Assembly (NCBI GenBank): GCA_029862935.1
Contig: JAOTWK010000110.1
Location: 1 to 9,520 of the forward strand
Direction of reading: 5' to 3'
Length of the DNA: 9,520 nt
From: Gemmatimonadota bacterium
GTDB lineage: Bacteria > Gemmatimonadota > Gemmatimonadetes > Gemmatimonadales > GWC2-71-9
The notes below the pieces were generated by a model that saw nothing but the letters and a program-made list of their open reading frames with translations, searched no databases and was not told where the DNA came from. This document shows, piece by piece, positions 1-5,632 of this stretch (the stretch's first letter is position 1; each line of letters starts with the position of its first letter). Position numbers and translations under genes: made by a program.

Positions 1-1
1 G

Positions 2-1009
2 CCGGCGGCCTACGATCCGAGCGAAGCGCAGGCACGGGCGGTGGACGCACTGTACGGCGAGCGCGGCTCGCGGTTACTCGAGCCGTTCCTCTCCGTGTAC
101 GGTAACTACTGGTGGGAGGAGAATATCTTCGACCCGCTGTTCATCCCCGGTGACACGATCGACGTCCCGCGCACCGAGGCAGCGCTCGAGCGTCTGACAG
201 AAGCGCTGAGGCAGCTAGGCCCCGCAGCCAGTTCGCTCCCAGCATTACGTCCGCTGATCGATGAGATCCAACCTTTCGTGACGCAGACCGCCGACCGCCT
301 CACAAGTCTTCGTCAGGACCCGCGCTACCACATGCAGGACGGTCGTTTGGCGTTCCGAGACGAACTGAACCACATCAGCGCGCATTTGGGTGCTCCGCGG
401 GCGATCGACGGCGACATCGGGGAGTGGTCCGACGCCGCCTGGGTACCGCTGGCGGGGCCGTCTGAAGGACCAGCGCCTTCCGCGGCGCTGGCAGCCGACC
501 CCAATCGCGTGTACGTCGCAGTTCGCGTCCCCGGCAGGCCGGGCGCAGCCTATACCATCGATCGGATCGGCGCCGGCGATCACGTCGCTCTTGTGGTGGC
601 TCGTGGCGCGCCGCGCCGTACCCACCTCACGCCTGACGATGTGATCGTCTTGGTCGCTCCACCCACTCGGGGAGCGCCCACTGCGGTTCGCTCGCGTTCC
701 CTCAACGTGAGCGAGTTCATGGCGAAGTTTCTGGCGGATAACCAGAACCTCCCGTTCTCGGAGTTCCTCGTGTCGAGTCTGGGAACCGCTCCCACCGCGT
801 CGGTGAACGCCGCAGCGCAGCGGGACGCTTCGGGGTGGACGGTCGAGTTCTCGATACCACGGGAAGGACAGGATCGGCTGAGCCTCAACCTCAGCGTGAC
901 ATCCTCGGCCAGCGGGTCACGACGCACCTACGCGCTCGCGCCGCTCAACTACCCCGGCAACCCGGCAACGTTCAGCCATGTGATGATCACCGCGCCAGAC
1001 CCCGAGTGA
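2..1009 (+). CDS. C-terminal part of a GH84-like beta-N-acetylglucosaminidase with CBM9-like domain (5' end outside window)
   Basis: The frame is open to the left edge, so the real start and the catalytic domain lie outside the window; a GTG at 41 is in frame but is probably internal. The visible part has two regions. The first, to about base 385, is helical and reads AAYDPSEAQARAVDALYG, then a Trp-Trp-rich stretch (GNYWWEENIFDPLF) and Leu/Arg-rich helices. It resembles the segment that follows the catalytic barrel in bacterial GH84 enzymes (hyaluronidase/O-GlcNAcase group). The second, about 390-1000, starts IDGDIGEWSDAAW and looks like a CBM9-type beta-sandwich, a carbohydrate-binding fold often attached to secreted hydrolases. 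No catalytic Asp pair is visible because that part is missing. It converges on the Memo gene with a 23-base gap that shows no terminator. The CBM9-like call is fairly good; the GH84 call rests on general resemblance and could be another glycosidase family. Confidence 0.6.
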   Translation, partial: PAAYDPSEAQARAVDALYGERGSRLLEPFLSVYGNYWWEENIFDPLFIPGDTIDVPRTEAALERLTEALRQLGPAASSLPALRPLIDEIQPFVTQTADRLTSLRQDPRYHMQDGRLAFRDELNHISAHLGAPRAIDGDIGEWSDAAWVPLAGPSEGPAPSAALAADPNRVYVAVRVPGRPGAAYTIDRIGAGDHVALVVARGAPRRTHLTPDDVIVLVAPPTRGAPTAVRSRSLNVSEFMAKFLADNQNLPFSEFLVSSLGTAPTASVNAAAQRDASGWTVEFSIPREGQDRLSLNLSVTSSASGSRRTYALAPLNYPGNPATFSHVMITAPDPE

Positions 1010-1032
1010 CGGCGCTCGAAGCAGCCGCCTCG

Positions 1033-1863
1033 CTAGTTCAGCACGACCCCGGCATAGGCGACAACGTCCGAATCGTCACCCGTCACCATCCCGCTATGCC
1101 GATAGTCAACCACCTCCGCCCGCGTCGCGCCGAGCAGACGGGACGCTTCGAGTACAATCGCCGCAGGTGCCCGACCACACATGGTGACGTGCTCCTTATG
1201 GCACACCTCGAGTAGTCCCGCGCCGTCCAGTCGCTCGACCTGGTCAAGTGCCAGGCGATCCTTGCGTTTGGCGCTGTCAGCGGACTCATAGTGTGTCATG
1301 TCGCTCGAGGCGACGAGCAACACGCCCTCTTCCGATTCGGCAATCGTGGTGGCAAGCGCCGCTGCGAGCTCGCGTGACGGCTCCCAGCGGTCCCATGCGA
1401 TCACGATCGGCGCCAGTCGAGCGCCCGACCTCAGTTCCTGCAGGAACGGCAGCTCGACCTCGATGGCGTGCTCACGGAGGTGGGCCACCGGATCGTGCCG
1501 GAGCAGTGAGCACTTGGCTTCTACCCGGCCGAGAAACTCGTGCGCAACCGGAATCTCTCCAAGTGGCGTACGAAAGACGCCACGGTCCCACGCGCTCGCA
1601 CCAGCCAGATTGTCTCGCAATCCGGTATGGTTGGGAGCCAGCACGACGACGATTTCGGGAATCGCCACACGTTTCCACACATGCGCGGCACATTGGCCGG
1701 AATAGATGAGTCCTGCGTGGGGAGAAATGGCGGCCGTTGCCGGTGAGGGGCTGGCATCGACCGCAGCGAGCATCCGTTCGACCATGATCCGCAATTCGTC
1801 TGCACCGGCAGGGTAGAACATCCCTGCCACAGCGGCACGGCGGACGTCGGCATCGGGGAACAT
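1033..1863 (-). CDS. amrB: Memo-family protein, AmmeMemoRadiSam system protein B
   Basis: A 276-residue protein, close to full length for the Memo family (human MEMO1 is about 297 residues). The signatures are AVAGMFYPAG near the N-terminus, SPHAGLIYSG (His49), APNHTG (His79), REHAIEVELPF (His132), SSDMTHY (Asp188, His191) and TMCGR (Cys229). His49, His79, His191 and Cys229 correspond to the metal-site residues His49, His81, His192 and Cys244 of human MEMO1, so the site looks intact. The family is related to non-heme-iron dioxygenases; its bacterial substrate is not established. The start was set at ATG 1863 because a GAGG lies 6 bases upstream and the family match begins there, although the frame stays open to 1980. 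The usual partners, AMMECR1 (amrA) and the radical-SAM protein (amrS), are not in the window. It lies 120 bases downstream of the CBS gene on the same strand and may share its transcript. Confidence 0.9.
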   Translation of the reverse strand: MFPDADVRRAAVAGMFYPAGADELRIMVERMLAAVDASPSPATAAISPHAGLIYSGQCAAHVWKRVAIPEIVVVLAPNHTGLRDNLAGASAWDRGVFRTPLGEIPVAHEFLGRVEAKCSLLRHDPVAHLREHAIEVELPFLQELRSGARLAPIVIAWDRWEPSRELAAALATTIAESEEGVLLVASSDMTHYESADSAKRKDRLALDQVERLDGAGLLEVCHKEHVTMCGRAPAAIVLEASRLLGATRAEVVDYRHSGMVTGDDSDVVAYAGVVLN

Positions 1864-1950
1864 GGCGGACCTCAGCGTTCCTGAAGAAACGTCAGCATCT
1901 CCGTCTCGACAGGAATCTCGGTCCGAAAACCGCTCGGCGATAGACCCTGC

Positions 1951-1975
1951 CCAGGACTGGTGATCGCTGTCCTGG
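1951..1975 (-). terminator. Stem-loop just after the CBS gene, no U-tract
   Basis: A perfect 7-bp inverted repeat, CCAGGAC / GTCCTGG, encloses an 11-base loop and lies 8 bases beyond the stop codon of the CBS gene. No T-run follows on the transcribed side, so it is not a classical intrinsic terminator. It could still protect the 3' end of the CBS mRNA or partly separate CBS from amrB expression. Confidence 0.3.
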
Positions 1976-1983
1976 ATCACTGC

Positions 1984-2421
1984 CTACGTGCGGATATCGA
2001 ACATGTAGTTGTTCAGGTATTGGATGGTGTCGGCTTGCTCGCCCACCTGATGGGCGAGGATGTCACCGCTCGTGATCATACCGCAGAGCCCGTCATCATC
2101 GATCACCGGGATGTGGCGAATCCGCCGTTCTGTAATGAGTGCCGCGCACTCTTCGATCTTCGCCTCGGGTCGACACGTGATGACCGGAGCGGTCATCACC
2201 TCGCGGATGGTCGTCGTCGCGGGGTCACGCCGCTCAGCCACGAGGCGCCGCAAAATGTCACGTTCGGTGAAGATGCCAACCAGTTCGTCATCTTCGAGGA
2301 CGACGACGCAGCCGATGCCACGATTGTTCATGAGGCGGGCAGCCGTGAGGACGGAGTCGTCAGCCACGATCGATACGACGCTCCGCCCTTTCGGCCCCAC
2401 GATGTCTTGGACGGTAGCCAC
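1984..2421 (-). CDS. Two-CBS-domain protein, probable nucleotide-sensing regulator
   Basis: A 145-residue soluble protein made almost entirely of a CBS pair. CBS1 covers about residues 5-62 and ends in GIFTERDILRRL; CBS2 covers about 72-124, with EVMTAPVITC at its start, IRHIPVIDDD in the middle and GMITSGDIL at its end. The short tail ends IQYLNNYMFDIRT. The G-x-x-T/S-x-x-D-I pattern in both halves is the usual ribose/phosphate-binding motif of CBS modules, which bind AMP, ATP, SAM or NAD-type ligands; which ligand applies here cannot be read from the sequence. No other effector domain is fused, so it probably acts on a partner protein. The start was set at GTG 2421 because a perfect AGGAGG lies 7 bases upstream and the fold begins there; the longer frame to 2496 adds low-complexity sequence that reads through that ribosome binding site. 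It is divergent from the efflux operon and upstream of amrB. Confidence 0.88.
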   Translation of the reverse strand: MATVQDIVGPKGRSVVSIVADDSVLTAARLMNNRGIGCVVVLEDDELVGIFTERDILRRLVAERRDPATTTIREVMTAPVITCRPEAKIEECAALITERRIRHIPVIDDDGLCGMITSGDILAHQVGEQADTIQYLNNYMFDIRT

Positions 2422-2428
2422 GGGAGGG

Positions 2429-2434
2429 CCTCCT
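2429..2434 (-). promoter_or_regulatory. Ribosome binding site fixing the GTG start of the CBS gene
   Basis: On the minus strand this is a perfect AGGAGG, 7 bases before GTG 2421. It decides in favour of the GTG start over the upstream in-frame ATG at 2496. Confidence 0.75.
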
Positions 2435-2453
2435 GTATGGGTAGCCTGATTCG

Positions 2454-2482
2454 ATTGTAGGGGATTCCGGCTCGCGGCGCCA
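2454..2482 (-). promoter_or_regulatory. Possible promoter of the CBS gene
   Basis: On the minus strand TACAAT (2459-2454) matches 5 of 6 bases of the sigma70 -10 box. At 17 bases spacing the -35 position reads TGGCGC, a poor match. A start near 2447 would give a leader of about 25 bases containing the AGGAGG. The support is mainly the -10 box and its position. Confidence 0.35.
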
Positions 2483-2522
2483 GCCACTGCCCCCATCTAG
2501 TCCATGAAAACCGCGCGTCGTA

Positions 2523-2547
2523 CCTCGCAAACTGCGAGGAGCTCCTC
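2523..2547. repeat. Two overlapping palindromes in the divergent intergenic region (possible operator)
   Basis: CCTCGCA-AAC-TGCGAGG (2523-2539) is a perfect 7-bp inverted repeat with a 3-base centre. It shares its right arm with GAGGAGCTCCTC (2536-2547), a perfect 12-bp palindrome. The pair sits between the leftward CBS promoter candidate and the rightward efflux promoter, about 60 bases upstream of the latter's -35 box. A role as operator for an unlinked regulator is inference. It does not resemble the MerR-type CueR site or the CusR copper box as I know them. Confidence 0.4.
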
Positions 2548-2608
2548 CGCTCGACCTTTGCTACTCTCCGCACCATCGGTCGCCAGCCTGGCAGGGTAGT
2601 CCACACAG

Positions 2609-2637
2609 TTGGCCGTTCTAGGTACCCCGTCTATACT
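2609..2637 (+). promoter_or_regulatory. Sigma70-type promoter of the efflux operon
   Basis: TTGGCC (2609-2614) and TATACT (2632-2637) are separated by exactly 17 bases; TATACT matches 5 of 6 and TTGGCC 4 of 6 consensus bases. Transcription would start near 2644-2645, only about 3 bases before ATG 2648, so the first mRNA would be nearly leaderless. If translation instead began at ATG 2675, the leader would be about 30 bases. An 11-bp inverted repeat GCCAG-C-CTGGC (2582-2592) lies just upstream. Confidence 0.55.
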
Positions 2638-2647
2638 TCTAGCCGTG

Positions 2648-2998
2648 ATGCAGAATTCTCGAGCCAATGGACGAATGGTCCTTCGGGTGCTGGCCGTCGC
2701 TGCCGCTGCCGCGGTTCTTCTGCCAACGGCGGCGCAGATCGCCTGCGGCGCACGAGTATGTTGTGCACCGGACGTAATGCGTCACACGCACGACCGTGCG
2801 GGGGATGCCGTTGGCCCCACCCTGCCGGACGATGGCTGCGCGAGCCTTGGTGCCTGCAGTATCTCGATCCCGGGCCTAACGCTGGCCAACGTGATTGCGG
2901 CTCCCAGCGTCCCGACAGCAGACCTCTCGCCGACTCCGTCTCCGTCGACCCCGACGAGCCAGCCCGGGTCGCTGCCCACCCCACCTCCCAAAGCCTAG
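2648..2998 (+). CDS. Small secreted Cys/His protein with Pro-rich tail, head of efflux operon
   Basis: I do not recognise a named family. From ATG 2648 it has 116 residues. It has an Arg-containing n-region, a hydrophobic core of Val, Ala and Leu (about 11-26) and a probable signal-peptidase cut after TAA (27-29), so it is likely periplasmic. The mature start carries ACGARVCCAPD (Cys33, Cys38, Cys39), then RHTHD (His46, His48), then DDGCASLGACSI (Cys64, Cys70); the last 25 residues are rich in Pro, Ser and Thr. The paired cysteines and HTH look like a metal-ligand set. The position, first gene before an RND metal-efflux set, recalls CzcI and other small periplasmic proteins of such operons, but I see no clear homology. 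No good Shine-Dalgarno precedes 2648; ATG 2675 is an alternative start and still leaves a signal peptide. The metal-binding role is inference. Confidence 0.6.
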   Translation: MQNSRANGRMVLRVLAVAAAAAVLLPTAAQIACGARVCCAPDVMRHTHDRAGDAVGPTLPDDGCASLGACSISIPGLTLANVIAAPSVPTADLSPTPSPSTPTSQPGSLPTPPPKA

Positions 2999-3026
2999 CC
3001 CTTCCCAGGCGTAGTGTGCCCGTGCG

Positions 3027-3047
3027 CGTCGTCCAGTGAGGACGGCG
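3027..3047 (+). other. Stem-loop between the small secreted gene and the outer-membrane factor gene
   Basis: CGTCGTCC and GGACGGCG form an 8-bp stem (one G-T wobble) around the loop AGTGA. It begins 29 bases after the stop of the small gene. There is no T-run, so it is not an intrinsic terminator. It might stabilise the upstream message or set different levels for the small protein and the pump. The loop contains the GTG at 3036, which makes that codon an unlikely start for the next gene. Confidence 0.3.
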
Positions 3048-3086
3048 GGCGGGACGGTGTTGGTTCACACAACTCACAGAGGGGTC

Positions 3087-4400
3087 ATGGTCAAACTTCA
3101 CCTCGAGGCTCCGGCGGAGCCGATGGTGCGAGGCCGTACGTTGCGGGCCGCCGCGGTCCTCCTCGTCGGCCTAGTGTTCCTGAGCGCACCCGAAGGTTTG
3201 CTGGCGCAGCAACGCGACACCTTGCGCCTTGTCGACGCAGTCGACATCGCGCTCGACGCCAATCCGTCGCTGAAGGCGGCCCGCCTTCGCGCCGATGCCG
3301 CTGCAGAGCGTGTGCCCCAAGCCGGCGCATGGCATGATCCGATGCTGTCGTTCGGCCTGATGAATCGCCCGCTCAGCGGATTCGGGACCAGCGAGCCCAT
3401 GACGATGAACTCGATTCAGCTCACGCAGCGCTTCCCGTGGCCTGGACAACTCGGATTCAAGCAACAGCGGGCGCGCCATCTTGCTGCTGCCGAGGCGCTC
3501 GACGCCGATGAGATGGAGCGGAGCCTGGTAGCCCGCGTCAGCGGGCTGTACTTCCATCTTGCCTACAGCGACCGCGCCATCGCGATCATGGTCGAGACAC
3601 GTGACCTGCTGCGGAACTTCTTGGACGTGTCGTCTACGAGGTACACCGTCGGTGCCGGCTTGCAGCAGGACGTGCTGCAAGCGCAAGTGGCCGTTGCCCG
3701 CATGAGCGAGGATATCACGGTCATGCAGCAGGAGCGCATCGCGATGGCGGCACGACTCAACGCGCTGCTCGGTCGGCATGCGGCGGTCGCGATTCCAGGA
3801 CTCGTCTTGCTGCCCCCGGGCAACAGCCTTCCCCGTGTGGATTCGCTCCTGACGCTGGCGACGACCACGCGGCCGGCACTGCTCGCGGCGCAGGCCCGAG
3901 TCGAAGCGGCGGAGGCTGGGTATCGCCAGGCACGGCGTGAGTTGTATCCGGAATTCATGGTGAGTCTTGCCTACAGCGAACGTCCGCAGTTCGACGACAT
4001 GGCCACCGTAATGCTGGGCATGACCATCCCCTTGTTCGCGGGCGCGAAGCAGCTACCGATGCGCCGTGAGATGGCGGCCATGAAGGCCACAGAAGAGGCG
4101 ATGGAACGCGATCTCTTGAACGAAACCTATGCCACACTCACCGAGCTGAGGGCCGAGGCCGACCGGGCGCACACGCTGTCGCGCCTGTATGCGGAAGCCA
4201 TCCTCCCGCAGGCCGCCGCCTCCGTGGAGTCGGCGCTCTCGGCCTACCGTGTGGGCGAGGTTGACTACATGACCCTCGTCGAGAACGAGATGACTGTGAA
4301 CCGCTATCGGATCGAGACCGCACGACTCGCGGCCGACTATCACCGGGCCGTGGCCGAGCTAGAAGCGCTGGTTGGCAGCCCGATCGGAGGCACCCCATGA
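3087..4400 (+). CDS. TolC-family outer-membrane efflux protein (CusC/CzcC-like)
   Basis: A 437-residue protein with the two OEP repeats of the TolC family; it forms the outer-membrane barrel and periplasmic tunnel of the tripartite pump. A signal peptide (core AAAVLLVGLVFLSAP) ends near LLAQQ, followed by DTLRLVDAVDIALDANPSLKA, the typical start of the first repeat. PMTMNSIQLTQRFPWPGQLG is the segment common in metal-efflux members, and long Ala/Glu/Arg helices with AYRVGEVDYMTLVENE mark the second repeat. Unlike E. coli CusC there is no Cys at the cleavage site, so it is probably not lipidated. ATG 3087 has AGAGGGG just upstream; ATG 3123 would give a shorter, more classical signal peptide and is also plausible, whereas GTG 3036 is not. 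The stop overlaps the next start (ATGA), which suggests translational coupling. The substrate cannot be told from this gene alone. Confidence 0.9.
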   Translation: MVKLHLEAPAEPMVRGRTLRAAAVLLVGLVFLSAPEGLLAQQRDTLRLVDAVDIALDANPSLKAARLRADAAAERVPQAGAWHDPMLSFGLMNRPLSGFGTSEPMTMNSIQLTQRFPWPGQLGFKQQRARHLAAAEALDADEMERSLVARVSGLYFHLAYSDRAIAIMVETRDLLRNFLDVSSTRYTVGAGLQQDVLQAQVAVARMSEDITVMQQERIAMAARLNALLGRHAAVAIPGLVLLPPGNSLPRVDSLLTLATTTRPALLAAQARVEAAEAGYRQARRELYPEFMVSLAYSERPQFDDMATVMLGMTIPLFAGAKQLPMRREMAAMKATEEAMERDLLNETYATLTELRAEADRAHTLSRLYAEAILPQAAASVESALSAYRVGEVDYMTLVENEMTVNRYRIETARLAADYHRAVAELEALVGSPIGGTP

Positions 4401-5632
4401 GGGCAATCACTACCACGATGACTGTGTTGTTGCTGATGAGCGCCTGCCGTAGCACCGACGATGAAGCCTCCCCGATGGCCGGCATGACGGCCGAGGAGCA
4501 CGCACGGATGCAGGCGGGCGGGACCCAAGGTGCAACGGACAGCATGGGCACGATGCTGCGCCAAGCGGTTCAGCTGACCACCGCCCAGGAGCAGGCACTT
4601 GGCGTCACCTACACGACGGTCAGCCGCGGCTCGTTGGAGCGGACCATTAGGACGGTCGGCCGGATCGAGGTCGCCGAGCCAAATGTCGTCGACGTCAGCC
4701 CGAAAATCGACGGCTTCGTCGAGCGGCTGATGGTGAGCTCGACGGGTGCTCCGGTCCGACGTGGGCAGGCACTGCTCACGCTGTACAGCCCGCAGCTGGT
4801 CGCCGCCCAAGAAGATCTGCTCACGGCGCGACGCATGCTGGATCGGCTCACGCCGGAATCGGGTGAGCCGTGGAGCAATGCAGAAACCATGGTCCAGGCG
4901 GCGCGCCGTCGGCTCGAGTACTGGGACATCACCACCGCGCAGATCGACGAGATCGAGCAGTCACGCCAGGTGTCGAAAGCGCTCACCCTGGTCGCTCCGG
5001 CAACGGGCGTCGTGCTCACCAAGAACGTGACTGACGGACAACGGGTGATGTTGGGCGACCTCTTGTACCGTATCGCGGACCTGCGGGAAGTCTGGGTCGA
5101 GGGTGACGTTTTCGAGCAGGATCTCCAGTTCATTCGTCCGGGGGCACAGGCGCACATCGAGGTGTCGGCCTATCCGAGCGAGCACATCATGGGCCGCGTC
5201 AGCTTCGTGTACCCCACCGTCGAACAGGAAAGCCGCACCAATCGGGTGCGCGTGACGGTACCCAACGCAGATCTGCGACTCAAACCGGGCATGTTCGCGA
5301 CAATCTTCTTCGACGTGACGATAGGAACGGATGCGCTCACGGTGCCGCTCGGGGCGGTAATCGTCACCGGCGAGCGGAATCTCGTGTTCGTCCGTCACGA
5401 CGACGGGACGCTGATGCCGCACCAGGTCGTGTTGGGAGCCCGCGCACGCAATCGCGTTGTGATCCTCCAGGGGGTCTCCGCGGGAGAGACGATCGTGGCC
5501 TCCGCCAACTTCCTCGTCGACGCCGAATCCCGATTGGCCACGACGGGCGGGGCGATGCCCGGCATGCAACACGCCGAGCACGGGGCCGTTCTCGAACCGG
5601 ACACGACGAGCCCGGAGCACCGGCATGATTAG
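4397..5632 (+). CDS. cusB: CusB-like periplasmic adaptor (membrane-fusion) lipoprotein
   Basis: A 411-residue RND adaptor that links the pump to the outer-membrane channel. The N-terminus ends in LLLMSAC, a slightly atypical lipobox with Cys17 as the likely lipid site. A Met/His-rich stretch follows: SPMAGMTAEEHARM, then DSMGTM. In E. coli CusB, N-terminal methionines bind Cu(I)/Ag(I), so a metal-handling role is likely. Domains in order: a barrel/lipoyl start (GSLERTIRTVGRIEV, then PKIDGFVERLMV), a helical hairpin from YSPQLVAAQEDLL (about 130-200), a lipoyl return (LVAPATGVVLTKNV), a beta-barrel (LREVWVEGDVFEQDL) and a membrane-proximal domain. The tail is again metal-ligand-rich: AMPGMQHAEHG and PEHRHD. 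A GGAGG lies 6 bases before ATG 4397, and the start overlaps the upstream stop. Copper/silver specificity is inferred from the Met content and from the pump. Confidence 0.92.
   Translation: MRAITTTMTVLLLMSACRSTDDEASPMAGMTAEEHARMQAGGTQGATDSMGTMLRQAVQLTTAQEQALGVTYTTVSRGSLERTIRTVGRIEVAEPNVVDVSPKIDGFVERLMVSSTGAPVRRGQALLTLYSPQLVAAQEDLLTARRMLDRLTPESGEPWSNAETMVQAARRRLEYWDITTAQIDEIEQSRQVSKALTLVAPATGVVLTKNVTDGQRVMLGDLLYRIADLREVWVEGDVFEQDLQFIRPGAQAHIEVSAYPSEHIMGRVSFVYPTVEQESRTNRVRVTVPNADLRLKPGMFATIFFDVTIGTDALTVPLGAVIVTGERNLVFVRHDDGTLMPHQVVLGARARNRVVILQGVSAGETIVASANFLVDAESRLATTGGAMPGMQHAEHGAVLEPDTTSPEHRHD

Noticed and set aside
1010..1032. Bidirectional terminator between the glycosidase and Memo genes
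   Set aside because: Only a short GGCG/CGCC match and no T-run on either strand.
1864..1980. N-terminal extension of the Memo protein to ATG 1980
   Set aside because: The added 39 residues do not resemble the family, and a good GAGG precedes ATG 1863.
2582..2592. GCCAG-C-CTGGC inverted repeat upstream of the efflux -35 box as a regulator site
   Set aside because: Only 5-bp arms in GC-rich DNA; too short to claim alone, so it is mentioned only in the promoter entry.
3036..3086. GTG 3036 as start of the outer-membrane factor gene
   Set aside because: It lies in the loop of a stem-loop, has no Shine-Dalgarno, and puts about 30 residues before the signal-peptide core.
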